Shown piece by piece: positions 16,174 through 26,104 of a stretch of DNA of 64,000 nucleotides. Origin of the DNA: CAJXQU01 sp965223825 (GTDB lineage Bacteria; Pseudomonadota; Gammaproteobacteria; CAJXQU01); assembly GCA_965223825.1 (NCBI GenBank), contig OZ245018.1, forward strand, positions 2,790,001 to 2,854,000, given 5' to 3'. The translations under genes and the position numbers were made by a program. The notes under the pieces were generated by a model. That model saw only the letters and a program-made list of their open reading frames with translations. It did not search any database and had not been told where the DNA came from. Positions within the stretch are counted from its first letter, which is position 1. Every line of letters starts with the position of its first letter.

Positions 16174-17473
16174 ACTCGTTTACCATCCCTTGGAATTCTT
16201 CAGCAATGTTATCTCCACGCAACGTTGCCACCTTTTCTCCATCGACGAAAACGGGTGCTACGGGTGCTTCACCGGTACCAGGCAAGCTGATGCCAATGTT
16301 CGCATGTTTACTTTCACCGGGGCCATTCACGACACAGCCCATCACGGCCAGCGACATGTCTTCAACGCCAGGATATTGATCCTTCCAGATCGGCATTTGT
16401 GTGCGCACATAAGCTTGGATACTGTCCGCCAACTCTTGAAAATACGTACTCGTGGTACGGCCGCATCCGGGACAAGCTGTCACCAGTGGTGTGAATGAGC
16501 GTAAGCCCATCGTTTGTAGAATTTCTTGTGCAACGATCACTTCCTTGCTGCGATCACCACCGGGTTCTGGTGTGAGTGAAACGCGAATCGTGTCGCCGAT
16601 ACCTTGTTGTAGCAGGACGCCCATGGCTGCAGTCGAGGCGACAATGCCTTTGGAACCCATGCCCGCTTCGGTCAAACCAAGGTGTAACGCGTAATTACAC
16701 CGTGAGGCTAATTCAGCATAAACCGAGATCAATTCCTGAACACCACTAACCTTACAAGAGAGAATAATTTTGTCGCGGCTTAAACCCACGTCTTCCGCCA
16801 GCTCTGCACTGTTCAACGCAGAACTGATCAACGCTTCTCGCATAACAAATTCGGGTGATCGCGGGGATGGCAGTTTCGCGTTGTCATCCATCATTTGCGT
16901 AATCAACGCGTTATCCAAGCTCCCCCAATTGACGCCGATCCGAACCGGTTTGTCGTACTGAATCGCCGCTTCAATCATCTGTGCGAATTGTGAGTCACGC
17001 TTTTTACCGAAACCAACATTACCCGGGTTAATCCGATATTTTGCTAAGGCTTCTGCACACTCAGGGTATTTACTGAGTAACTTATGACCAATGTAATGGA
17101 AGTCGCCCACTAGCGGCACGGCGCAACCGGCTGCGTCAAGCATGTCACGAATACGCGCAACTTGTTTTGCCGCATCTTCGTTATTCACCGTGATCCGAAC
17201 TAATTCTGAACCGGCCGCCGCGAGTTGTTGAATTTGCTTCACCGTACCGAGCGCATCGGCGGTATCTGTATTGGTCATGGACTGAACAACCACCGGCGCA
17301 TCACCACCGATAGTCACGGCGCCAACGCGAACGCCGACACTTTTACGGCGTGGTGCAGCCCCTTGAATGGGTTCCTCAGTAGCGGATCCCTGATCTAAAG
17401 CAGTTGAAGTATTTACGCGAGCTTCTTGCATAGCCGTTTTACTGTTCCAATTATGTGAAATTAACCCGTACAT
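16148..17473 (-). CDS. ispG: (E)-4-hydroxy-3-methylbut-2-enyl-diphosphate synthase
   Basis: Penultimate enzyme of the MEP isoprenoid pathway: reduces methylerythritol cyclodiphosphate to HMBPP with a [4Fe-4S] cluster. The TIM barrel starts around residue 45 (RRKSVGVRVGAVTIGG, PVVVQSMTNTDTAD), and the cluster ligands are in ACPGCGRT and AVMGCVVNGPGE. 441 residues is longer than the roughly 370 of E. coli, because of about 40 extra N-terminal residues and some internal insertions. The ATG at 17473 has GGTGGAG about nine bases upstream; a second ATG at 17431 lacks a ribosome site but would give a more usual length. First gene of an operon with the LysM-FecR and CHASE2 genes, an odd pairing since those are signalling proteins. 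Confidence 0.95.
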   Translation of the reverse strand: MYGLISHNWNSKTAMQEARVNTSTALDQGSATEEPIQGAAPRRKSVGVRVGAVTIGGDAPVVVQSMTNTDTADALGTVKQIQQLAAAGSELVRITVNNEDAAKQVARIRDMLDAAGCAVPLVGDFHYIGHKLLSKYPECAEALAKYRINPGNVGFGKKRDSQFAQMIEAAIQYDKPVRIGVNWGSLDNALITQMMDDNAKLPSPRSPEFVMREALISSALNSAELAEDVGLSRDKIILSCKVSGVQELISVYAELASRCNYALHLGLTEAGMGSKGIVASTAAMGVLLQQGIGDTIRVSLTPEPGGDRSKEVIVAQEILQTMGLRSFTPLVTACPGCGRTTSTYFQELADSIQAYVRTQMPIWKDQYPGVEDMSLAVMGCVVNGPGESKHANIGISLPGTGEAPVAPVFVDGEKVATLRGDNIAEEFQGMVNEYVQTHYQT

Positions 17474-17925
17474 TCTAGCCTACTCCACCGGATCGCTGCA
17501 AAATAATCGCTGTTTTTTAAGCCTACGCAGCACCTCGATAATTACTGAGCAAACAATTGCTTAGCTTCATCACAAGTAACCGCCCGATTTTCCCCGTGAA
17601 GTAATGGCCGCTATCGTGTTGCAAAGCATCAATAAGATTGATGAGGCAGCGACTCAGCTGCCGTTAAGTAAACGACGTGTAGGCTAATTCCTAAACTGGC
17701 ATAAGAAGTGATTACAATTCGTGCACAGGATGGGGGCTTATGATAGCCTCAAGGGACATAAAAATGCTGTTAATTACACTCAAATCGTTATCCAACCAAG
17801 CGTTAAACAAAACAATCGATCATTCACGAATTCCGACAATGCTCAAACGAGATAACGAAACTCCCACCACTCAGTCACTATAATTAGTTTGACATCCCCT
17901 AACTTTTCCGAAGGAATGCCACTTT
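17474..17925. other. Intergenic region between ispG and tamA
   Basis: About 450 bases between divergent genes. I see no RNA gene and no convincing coding frame; a 27-codon frame at 17604-17687 is too short to call. A perfect TATAAT at 17879-17884 probably serves tamA. Confidence 0.5.
17879..17884 (+). promoter_or_regulatory. Probable tamA -10 element
   Basis: TATAAT lies 42 bases before the tamA start. No good -35 is seen at 16-18 bases, so activation or an extended element may be needed. Confidence 0.4.
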
Positions 17926-19686
17926 ATGCTGATTAATGCTGTTCGCACCGGATTCATCACATTGCTGTTGATGTCCAGCCTATCTACATTTGCTGCGAGT
18001 TCGGTTTCGATAAAAATTGAGGGGAAGCCAGAACCGCTGGACAAAGTGATGGCGTCTAATGTGCGCGCTTACCTGAGCCTGTCTCAGCAGAAAGATCATG
18101 CCCGCCTGACCGATAGCTGGATCGCGAACCTACACAAAAAAGCACCGCAGGAAATCCGTAAATCTTTGCAAGCGCTCGGCTATTACAAGCCAGAAATTAA
18201 CAGTGAGCTGACACAAGCAGAAGAAGGCTGGGTGGCAACTTACACGATCAACCCCGGCCCACAACTGAAAATATCAGACTCTCTGATTGAGATTCGCGGC
18301 GAGGCGAAATCGGATCCGATGTTTTCTGAATTGCTAGCGGACATGCCGATTAAAGTCGGCGATCCGTTACATCATGGCAATTATGAATCCGCGAAAAAGA
18401 GCATTCAACGACTGGCAGCACGCCGTGGTTATTTCACCGCGCAAATGCTCGAACACGAAGTGAAGGTTGATCTGGACGCTTACGAGGCACGATTACGCTT
18501 GATCTTCGACAGCGGTGAACGCTATAAATTTGGGGCGATTAACTTTTCTGATAGTCCGATCCGCGAAGAGAGTTTACGCGAATACCTGGATTTTGAATCG
18601 GGTGATCCTTACTCCACAAGCGATCTGGTTAACCTGCAACAAACCCTCTCGAACACCGATTATTTCGACAACGTTATCGTCACGCCATCACGCGATTCGA
18701 ATCCAGAGACACAATCACAAAATGTACCGATCGACGTGACGTTAACGCCGCGCAAACGTAACCGTTATACCGCCGGTGTTGGCTTCGGCACGGACACTGG
18801 CCCGCGTATCAAACTCGGCTGGCAAAATCGCTACATTAATCGCCGTGGTCATCGCGCAGGGGCAGACATTAAACTCTCTCCTGTATTGAGCAGCGCCTCG
18901 ACGTATTACACAATCCCGCATTTTAATAAACGTGATGCGGAGCTCGGCTTCTCCAGCAGCTTCATTCGTGAAGATACCGACACGAGCAAAAGTAATGCGA
19001 TCAATATCGGTGCAAATTACCGGCACAAACGTTGGGGCTGGGATGAAACCGCCACGCTGAATTATCTCTACGAAAGTTTTGAGATCAGTGATCAGGATGA
19101 GACAACCAAACTATTAATTCCAGGTATTGGTTGGAGTAAAACCGATGCCGACAACCCGACGTACACCTTAAATGGTTACCGTATTAACATGAATATTCGT
19201 GGTGCGGTGGAAACCTTTTTATCGGATATCAGCTTCGTGCAAGCCAGCGTGAATGCAAAAGTCATCCGTTCATTTTGGGAAAATGGCCGTATTCTCGTGC
19301 GTGGTGATCTGGGTATCACAGAAACCAGCGAATTTGATCGCCTGCCGACATCATTGCGCTACTTCGCTGGTGGTGACAACAGTATCCGCGGTTTCGGTTA
19401 TGAAGATCTCGGCCCGCGTGATGAAGATGGCGACGTCATCGGCGGTAAATACCTAGCTGTGGCCAGCGTTGAATACGAGCACCGAATTAAAGAAAAATGG
19501 TCTGTCGCCGGTTTTGTTGATGCCGGTAATGCCTTCAATAGTTTCAGCGGTGATATTGAATACGGTGCCGGTTTTGGTGTGCGCTGGTTGTCTCCTGTCG
19601 GCTTAATTCGTGTGGATCTGGCGATGGGCCTTTCTGAACCCGATCATCCAGTACGTTTACACATTGTTATAGGACCGGATTTATAA
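17926..19686 (+). CDS. tamA: Translocation and assembly module outer-membrane protein TamA
   Basis: Omp85-family protein that, with TamB, helps place autotransporters and lipids in the outer membrane. 586 residues: signal peptide (1-23, ending FAA), three POTRA domains (about 25-260), and a 16-strand barrel (about 265-586) ending in a beta strand (RLHIVIGPDL). The conserved lid-loop motif is RGF at 488-490 (RGFGYEDLGPRD). Close to E. coli TamA in length (577). AAGGA lies about ten bases before the ATG. tamB starts with no gap after the stop, and nth follows in turn. Confidence 0.95.
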   Translation: MLINAVRTGFITLLLMSSLSTFAASSVSIKIEGKPEPLDKVMASNVRAYLSLSQQKDHARLTDSWIANLHKKAPQEIRKSLQALGYYKPEINSELTQAEEGWVATYTINPGPQLKISDSLIEIRGEAKSDPMFSELLADMPIKVGDPLHHGNYESAKKSIQRLAARRGYFTAQMLEHEVKVDLDAYEARLRLIFDSGERYKFGAINFSDSPIREESLREYLDFESGDPYSTSDLVNLQQTLSNTDYFDNVIVTPSRDSNPETQSQNVPIDVTLTPRKRNRYTAGVGFGTDTGPRIKLGWQNRYINRRGHRAGADIKLSPVLSSASTYYTIPHFNKRDAELGFSSSFIREDTDTSKSNAINIGANYRHKRWGWDETATLNYLYESFEISDQDETTKLLIPGIGWSKTDADNPTYTLNGYRINMNIRGAVETFLSDISFVQASVNAKVIRSFWENGRILVRGDLGITETSEFDRLPTSLRYFAGGDNSIRGFGYEDLGPRDEDGDVIGGKYLAVASVEYEHRIKEKWSVAGFVDAGNAFNSFSGDIEYGAGFGVRWLSPVGLIRVDLAMGLSEPDHPVRLHIVIGPDL

Positions 19687-22600
19687 ATGCGTTTGTTTTT
19701 ACGTCGTAGTCTTTGGGGCCTGCTGATCCTGATCAGCCTGTTATTACTGATCGTCGTCGGCACCATTTTGTTCGCCGGCAGTGAACGCGGTACGCAATTG
19801 ATCTGGCAAACGCTGTCTGATCAACTTCCTGACACAATCAAAAGTGGTGACTTGGAAGGTCGCTTAGCCGATGAGATTCAGCTCAAGAATCTCAAAATTG
19901 AATTACCGGATCTGACGGTGTCTGCGGATCAGATCACGCTCGACTGGCAACCGCTAAAACTGCTCAAACGCGCATTGGTGATCGACAACTTACTACTCGA
20001 TAACATCGCCATTGATGATCGTCGCGCGCCGACGCCTCCCGCTGATGAGCCGGTCGTACTGTCAGATATCGAGTTACCTATTCGCATCGCCTTGAACAAC
20101 TTCAAGCTCAACGAACTCGCGTATAACAAGCCGGACATGGCCGAGCCGATTACCGTTAATCGACTGGCTTTTGCAATCGATACAAAACAAAACACCATCA
20201 ATTTATCTGATCTGGATTTCGTCATGCCGCAGATCAAGGCTGGTTTGAATGGTCAGGTAAAACCGACCGGCGCCTATCCGACAGATATTAATCTCAACTG
20301 GCAAATTACCTTGCCTGATCAACCCGTCTTAACCGGTACTGGCGTCATTCAAGGTGATCTGAAAAACCTGCATATTGAGCAGTCTTTAACCGCGCCAACT
20401 GAAGTCAATATCGCCGCCGATGTGACAGATATTCTCGGCCAACTCGGCTGGCAAGCGACGGTTGATGGTGATGCGATCGACGTTCAAGCCTTCGCACCAG
20501 CAAGCCCGGAAATGAAAGTGGGTATTCACTTACAAAGTCACGGCGTGTTAAACGAAGCGTATCTTGCGGGTGAGATTGATGTCACCAGCAACGACGTTAG
20601 CGACTGGCATACAACGCTGGATTTGCTCGTACGTAATCAGGCGGAATTAGCGATTAATCAGATCAACATCACGTCGCCGACACTACCATCCACATTGTCA
20701 CTACAAGGCCAAGTTGCACTGAAAGAGAACGCGCCGATGGACGTCACCGGTGAATGGAAAGCGCTGCAATGGCCACTACGCGGTGATGCTGCCGAGCTGA
20801 TCGCGCGTAGCGATCAGGGCCAGTTTCAACTCCTAGGCGAGCTGGATGATTACACAATCACACTGAGCAGTTCAGTCTGGACACCGCAAACAGAAACCCT
20901 GCCTATCCAACTCGACGGCGCGGGCAGTCTGTCGCAATTCACGTTGCATAAATTCAACACGAAATTTTCCAATGGCGATATCAACGCACAAGGTAACGTC
21001 GACTGGTCAAAGCAACCATTGTCATTTGCGTTGAATGGCGGCTGGCAGGGGTTATTGATCAAGCTACCGGATCAATCCATTGCCAGTCCACAAGGTGACT
21101 TTAAAATCGCTGGCAATCTGGAAAAATACGATCTCTCCTTCACCACCCGCGTGGAAGGTGATCAAATTCCGCCGGGCGATCTACGTCTGGTCGGCACCGG
21201 TAGCGCAGAAAGTTTTAGTCTGAAAACACTGCATGCGAACCTGTTGGAAGGCCAGCTTGATCTGACCGGCGACGTCGCGTGGAGCCCGCAAATCAAATGG
21301 GACATGACGCTCAGTGGTGATGGGATTAATCCGCAAGCACTCGCCGCAGAATGGCCAGGCAAACTTTCAATCAACTCTCACATCGTCGGACAAATGACGG
21401 ATACAGGCCCGAACGCGACGATCAACCAGACTAAGATCAACGGCGAACTCCGAGGTTATCAACTCAGTTCGGAAGTGAATGCTGACATCACCAATGCGCT
21501 GACGAAAATCAATGCGTTTTTTTTGCGATCAGGCCAGTCGCAAATCATATCGAAAGGTACGATTAACCCGAACGACAATTCGCTGGATCTGAGTGTAAAA
21601 CTCGACTCACCGAACTTAGCTGAACTCTATCCTGATGCGAAAGGTACGCTGTCTGTCCACGGTTATGTAAAAGGCGCGTTGAACGGTCCGAATGTCGATG
21701 CGAAAGCGAACGGCCAAAATATTGCGATCGCAGGCAGCAGTATTGGAAAACTACTGGCGGATATTCAAATCGATCTCGCGCCCTTGATGCAGGCCGCCGA
21801 ATCATCACAACCAAAACCCGCCGCAGGTAGCATAAACGGTGGCTTTGCGATCAAGGCGGACATAAGTGATATCCGCTCGGGAGGTACACGCATCTCTCAA
21901 GCCAATCTGAACGGCAACGGCACGTTAGGTAAACACACCATCACAGCGGACGTACAATCTGATCAAGGCAATGTGTCCACCTCACTCGCGGGTGGTTTAA
22001 ATAAAAACCGCTGGCAAGGTTTTTTGAATACGTTGGCGCTGGACGAAACCGTCGTGGGTCGCTGGGAGTTGAACAAACCGGCACGATTGGATCTGAGTGC
22101 AGAACAAGCCAGTGTTGATTCTCTTTGCCTCACTCAAGCTGACACCAGCCTTTGCGCTAACGCAAAATACGCGGCGAAAACCGGCTGGCAAGCCAACACA
22201 GAACTCAGCACATTACGTTTAAAACGCTTTGCGCAATTCATGCCACCCGGCGTCAACGCGGAAGGCGAAGTGAATGCCACGGCAGCGTTTTCCGGCAAGG
22301 GCTCGCAAGTTCGTGGCAATATGGATCTAAACACGTCTGCTGGTCGCCTCTACGCCGAAGGTGCAACAGAGGCCGATACGCCGGAACTGCATTTCGATCC
22401 GTCTAGCGTCAAACTGACTTTGGATGACAAAGGTGCAGCGGTGGATATTGCGCTCAACATCAGCGAACCAACACGCAGTCCAATCATCGCGACAGTTAAA
22501 ACATCACCATTTGAACTTGGTAACACTGACATGGCACAGTTACCGATCGACGGAAAAGTCACAAGCAATATTGCTGATCTGTCTTTTCTGGAAACCTTCA

Positions 22601-23793
22601 CAACTGAGTTAGAAGAAGTCAAAGCGGCGCTCGATATTGATCTGAATATTGCCGGCACGGTGAGCCAGCCGAAAATTGCCGGACATACGGATCTGACCGG
22701 TAGTTTATTAGTCCCGCGCGCAGGTCTCGCTTTGCAAGATATTAAGCTTAACGCCGTTAGCGACGTACAAAACAAAATCAACCTGAACGGCCAGATCACA
22801 TCGGGTGAAGGCAAGTTGAATTTAGCCGGAACGGTGCAACCATTCGACGAGGGAATGCCAGCCAACTTTACGATCAAAGGTGAGCGCTTTGAAGTGATCA
22901 ATCTACCTGAAGCGCATGTTTACGCATCGCCTGATCTGGCGATTGTCAGTGCCGATAAAATCGTGAACATCACCGGTAAGGTTGTGATCCCAGAAGCACA
23001 AATCGAACCGGTGGCGGTTGAAAGCGCGGTGCCGGTGTCTGATGATGTGATCATCGTGCAGGAACAAGTGGAAACAAAAGCAACAGCGGTCAAAGTCAAA
23101 GCGGATGTCACGATCGAACTGGGTGATAATATCCACGTTGAGGCGTCAGGTTTTACAGGTAGGATTGCCGGCGCAATCAAAGTAAAAAGTCGGCCGAAAA
23201 AAGTCCTTACCGGTGTCGGCGAGTTAAATATTCTCGACGGAAAATTCGCCGCTTACGGCCAAGCATTAGATATCAGCAAGGGCCGCATTATTTTTGCTGG
23301 CGGCCCGATCGATAGTCCTTCACTGGATTTTGAAGCGACACGATTATCCAATGGCGTAACGGCCGGTGTCAGCGTTAGTGGTACACCAGACTCGCCAGAG
23401 CTAACGTTATTCTCCGATCCAACCATGAACCAAGACAGCATTTTGTCTTATTTATTATTGGGAAGACCATTAAATGAAGCATCCTCCTCCGACAGCGACA
23501 TGCTCCTCGGCGCCGCTACTTCACTTGGGTTTAAAGGCGGTGAGTTACTCACGGAAAACCTCGGTAACAGTCTCGGCTTGGATGATTTTTCAATCGGAGG
23601 GTCAACCAAAGAAAGCGCGGCGCTACAACTCGGAAAATACTTAACACCGAAACTTTACGTCAGCTACGGTGTGGGTTTATTCGAACCCGTCACGCAATTA
23701 AAAATGCGTTATGATCTAGGACGACGATGGTCACTCGAGGCCGTTTCCGGCACACATTCCGGCATGGACTTTTTGTACAAATACGAAAAATAA
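19687..23793 (+). CDS. tamB: Translocation and assembly module inner-membrane protein TamB
   Basis: AsmA-like bridge protein spanning the periplasm from an N-terminal inner-membrane helix (about 7-28) to TamA in the outer membrane, thought to guide phospholipids along a hydrophobic groove. 1368 residues (E. coli 1259). The body is a long series of amphipathic beta repeats, and the C-terminal DUF490/TamB domain occupies about the last 350 residues, with typical LNILDGKFAAYGQALDISKGRI, SYLLLGRPL and LYVSYGVGLFEP segments. Starts right after the tamA stop. The nth start codon follows its TAA directly, so the three genes are translationally linked. Confidence 0.95.
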   Translation: MRLFLRRSLWGLLILISLLLLIVVGTILFAGSERGTQLIWQTLSDQLPDTIKSGDLEGRLADEIQLKNLKIELPDLTVSADQITLDWQPLKLLKRALVIDNLLLDNIAIDDRRAPTPPADEPVVLSDIELPIRIALNNFKLNELAYNKPDMAEPITVNRLAFAIDTKQNTINLSDLDFVMPQIKAGLNGQVKPTGAYPTDINLNWQITLPDQPVLTGTGVIQGDLKNLHIEQSLTAPTEVNIAADVTDILGQLGWQATVDGDAIDVQAFAPASPEMKVGIHLQSHGVLNEAYLAGEIDVTSNDVSDWHTTLDLLVRNQAELAINQINITSPTLPSTLSLQGQVALKENAPMDVTGEWKALQWPLRGDAAELIARSDQGQFQLLGELDDYTITLSSSVWTPQTETLPIQLDGAGSLSQFTLHKFNTKFSNGDINAQGNVDWSKQPLSFALNGGWQGLLIKLPDQSIASPQGDFKIAGNLEKYDLSFTTRVEGDQIPPGDLRLVGTGSAESFSLKTLHANLLEGQLDLTGDVAWSPQIKWDMTLSGDGINPQALAAEWPGKLSINSHIVGQMTDTGPNATINQTKINGELRGYQLSSEVNADITNALTKINAFFLRSGQSQIISKGTINPNDNSLDLSVKLDSPNLAELYPDAKGTLSVHGYVKGALNGPNVDAKANGQNIAIAGSSIGKLLADIQIDLAPLMQAAESSQPKPAAGSINGGFAIKADISDIRSGGTRISQANLNGNGTLGKHTITADVQSDQGNVSTSLAGGLNKNRWQGFLNTLALDETVVGRWELNKPARLDLSAEQASVDSLCLTQADTSLCANAKYAAKTGWQANTELSTLRLKRFAQFMPPGVNAEGEVNATAAFSGKGSQVRGNMDLNTSAGRLYAEGATEADTPELHFDPSSVKLTLDDKGAAVDIALNISEPTRSPIIATVKTSPFELGNTDMAQLPIDGKVTSNIADLSFLETFTTELEEVKAALDIDLNIAGTVSQPKIAGHTDLTGSLLVPRAGLALQDIKLNAVSDVQNKINLNGQITSGEGKLNLAGTVQPFDEGMPANFTIKGERFEVINLPEAHVYASPDLAIVSADKIVNITGKVVIPEAQIEPVAVESAVPVSDDVIIVQEQVETKATAVKVKADVTIELGDNIHVEASGFTGRIAGAIKVKSRPKKVLTGVGELNILDGKFAAYGQALDISKGRIIFAGGPIDSPSLDFEATRLSNGVTAGVSVSGTPDSPELTLFSDPTMNQDSILSYLLLGRPLNEASSSDSDMLLGAATSLGFKGGELLTENLGNSLGLDDFSIGGSTKESAALQLGKYLTPKLYVSYGVGLFEPVTQLKMRYDLGRRWSLEAVSGTHSGMDFLYKYEK

Positions 23794-24444
23794 ATGAATA
23801 AACAGAAACGCCGTGAAGTCTACGAACGACTACGCGCACTCAACCCGAACCCGACCACTGAATTAAATTACACCTCACCGTTTGAGTTGCTGATCGCCGT
23901 TATCTTATCCGCACAAGCTACTGATGTCAGCGTGAATAAAGCCACAACACCATTATACAAAGTCGCTAATACGCCAGATGCAATTGACCAACTCGGTGTT
24001 GAAAAATTAAAAGGCTATATTAAAACCATTGGTTTATTTAATACCAAAGCTGAAAACGTGATCAAAACCTGTAAGATCTTAAGAGATAAACACAATAGCC
24101 AAGTCCCGCAAGATCGCGAATCCCTCGAAGCGCTACCCGGTGTTGGCCGCAAAACCGCCAACGTCATTTTAAACACCGCCTTCGGCCAACCGACTATCGC
24201 CGTTGACACTCACATCTTCCGCGTTGCCAACAGACTCAAACTCGGCCCCGGTAAAAATGTCATCGACGTCGAAAAGAAATTATTAAAATTCACCGAAAAA
24301 GAATTCTTGCAAGATGCTCATCACTGGCTCATCTTACATGGACGCTACACCTGCACAGCAAGAAGCCCCAAATGCGAAGAATGCGCGGTTTATGATCTTT
24401 GTGAGTGGAAAGATAAGAAGAAGTTGGAGCCGGTATATAAGTAA
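23794..24444 (+). CDS. nth: Endonuclease III
   Basis: Base-excision-repair DNA glycosylase and AP lyase for oxidised pyrimidines. 216 residues. Helix-hairpin-helix LPGVGRKTAN contains the catalytic lysine K120, and D138 (AVDTH) is the activating aspartate, both at the E. coli numbers. The [4Fe-4S] loop C-x6-C-x2-C-x5-C is at the C-terminus (CTARSPKCEECAVYDLC). The ATG immediately follows the tamB stop with no spacer, so translation probably depends on tamB. In most relatives nth lies with rnf genes, so the tam-nth pairing is less common. Confidence 0.96.
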   Translation: MNKQKRREVYERLRALNPNPTTELNYTSPFELLIAVILSAQATDVSVNKATTPLYKVANTPDAIDQLGVEKLKGYIKTIGLFNTKAENVIKTCKILRDKHNSQVPQDRESLEALPGVGRKTANVILNTAFGQPTIAVDTHIFRVANRLKLGPGKNVIDVEKKLLKFTEKEFLQDAHHWLILHGRYTCTARSPKCEECAVYDLCEWKDKKKLEPVYK

Positions 24445-24480
24445 GCGATATACAATAATGATCGTCTTTGATACGTATTT

Positions 24481-25321
24481 ATGAGTGAAAACTGGTCAAC
24501 ATTTGAAGTTGAAATTATTGTCTCGGACTATTTTGATGCTGACAAAAGAAATTTTGTCAAAAAAATATAATAAGTCAGTCCATAGACGGGCTTTACTAAA
24601 CAAATTAAATAACCGAAGTGAAGGGTCAATAGAATTTAAACACCAAAATATAAGTACGGCTCTAATTGAAATTGGTATTCCTTATATTCCTGGATACAAA
24701 CCGAGAATAAATTATCAAAAATCTGTCTTACCCGATGTTATTTCCTCGCATTTTAAAAATAATTTAGAACTACAAGAGTTACTACTAAAGCATACCGATC
24801 GAATACCAGAGCCCCCAACTTTAGATGAAATAATAAGTATTTTTGTAGAAGCACCAATTGTAGAAGATCCTAATATAATTTCAGAATCAAAGAATAATAA
24901 TGTGACTCTTCACATTAATTATTTTGAACGTGAAGCTAAAAATCAAATTATTGGGAATGCTGGAGAAGAACTTATATTAAATTACGAACGGGCAAGGTTA
25001 ATCTACGCTGGAAAAGAAAACTTATCAGATAAAGTTGAACATGTTGCACATACGATAGGACCAACAGCTGGCTTTGATATTCATTCCTATGACATTACTG
25101 GTCAAGATCGGTTCATTGAAGTCAAAACAACTCAATATGCCAAACAAACACCCTTTTATATAACGCCCAACGAACTCTCATTTTCAAATTGTAATTCTAA
25201 AAACTACTATCTTTATCGCGTCTTTCATTTTGGTAAAAATCCAAACGCATTTTCTCTTCAAGGTAGACTAGAAAATCATTGTCAGCTCACTCCAACAGAA
25301 TACTACGCTAGACTAAAATGA
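24481..25321 (+). pseudogene. DUF3883 (Mrr/PD-(D/E)XK-like) gene with an N-terminal frameshift
   Basis: An ATG at 24481 opens a frame reading MSENWSTFEVEIIVSDYFD, the N-terminus expected of this family, but it runs off to a stop after 29 codons. The rest continues in the +1 frame from the ATG at 24536 (MLTKEILSKKYNKSVHRRAL) to 25321. The family normally reads ...DYFDML..., so about two bases appear to be missing near 24535. The body has SEGSIEFKHQNIS (about residue 35 of the second part) and a C-terminal DUF3883 domain with GFDIHSYDITGQDRFIEVKTT, the nuclease-like D...E-x-K core. DUF3883 proteins occur beside restriction and defence genes. AT-rich against its neighbours, so probably acquired. 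Either a recent pseudogene, a sequencing error, or an N-truncated product starting at 24536. Confidence 0.7.
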
Positions 25322-25483
25322 TAGTAGCTCAGCATACCTAATACTTCTCTCACTACAAAACCCTTAACTAGCCTGTGGATTCTTCCTATAAAAGATCGGG
25401 CAAATATCGGTAGAAGAATCAGCCTCACTTTCTATACAGTGCCCGTGTCGATATGACATCTTATAATGAGAGTGGAGTAAGTA

Positions 25484-25933
25484 ATGAACCTGCATACATT
25501 TAATGATCAAGAGGTTAATTGGCAGCGCCTAGAGGTTTTCGATAACTTTCAATATTCCGTTTTGGATATTGATCGTACGAATAAAGTTGTTGAAGTGATT
25601 TTTAAATTCGCGGCAAATGATCCTATCGTTCTTCATCGGCATTGTGCGTTAAATCATACGTTTGTTATTCAAGGTGAGCACTGTCTTTACCATGCCGACG
25701 GCACGTTAAAAGAGACAAGACCGACAGGAAGTTATACCGTTAGCCCACCTGATACTGAGCCTCACAGAGAATGTGGTGGTGATGAAGATACGATTGTTTT
25801 ATTTAGTATTCGTGGTACAGAAGGCACGATGTATGAAATTCTAGATGATGATCAAAACATTATTGCCAAATTTACCATGGATGAGTTTGAAGGTCTCTAC
25901 CAAGCTCAACAAGCCAGCAACAAAGCCGCATAA
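25484..25933 (+). CDS. Cupin-domain protein
   Basis: 149-residue single-cupin protein. Metal-binding motif 1 is seen in VLHRHCALNHTFVIQGEHCLY (two histidines and a turn), and a second strand set in SYTVSPPDTEPHRECGGDEDTIVLF supplies a further histidine. It resembles ChrR-like or anti-sigma cupins and small-molecule dioxygenases, but nothing here fixes a substrate. GGAG precedes the ATG, and a TATAAT at 25462-25467 is close upstream, giving a very short leader. Stands alone between the DUF3883 gene and the DUF3025 pair. Confidence 0.8.
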   Translation: MNLHTFNDQEVNWQRLEVFDNFQYSVLDIDRTNKVVEVIFKFAANDPIVLHRHCALNHTFVIQGEHCLYHADGTLKETRPTGSYTVSPPDTEPHRECGGDEDTIVLFSIRGTEGTMYEILDDDQNIIAKFTMDEFEGLYQAQQASNKAA

Positions 25934-25996
25934 TAAAAATACTTAACGATTAAACACAACGAATTTGTTAATTGGCCGAGGTTGTTTTTTAGTTTA

Positions 25997-26037
25997 ACTC
26001 GCAAGTCGGGTTAGCGCGTATAACCCGATTTGTGAGT
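25997..26037. other. Long intergenic hairpin
   Basis: ACTCGCAAGTCGGGTTA and TAACCCGATTTGTGAGT form a 17-bp stem with two mismatches around a short loop. No T-run follows on either strand, so it is not a standard terminator. It lies between the convergent cupin and 26105 genes. Confidence 0.6.
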
Positions 26038-26104
26038 CGCATAATTATTTACCATTCAGTTTAAAAATAAATTTTATAAAAAAACGAAAATAATTTATTT
26101 TCGG

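Noticed and set aside
17604..17687. 27-codon frame between ispG and tamA
   Set aside because: No ribosome site and too short to distinguish from chance.
22350..22901. 183-codon frame opposite tamB
   Set aside because: An antisense shadow produced by the codon bias of tamB; no ribosome site or domain.
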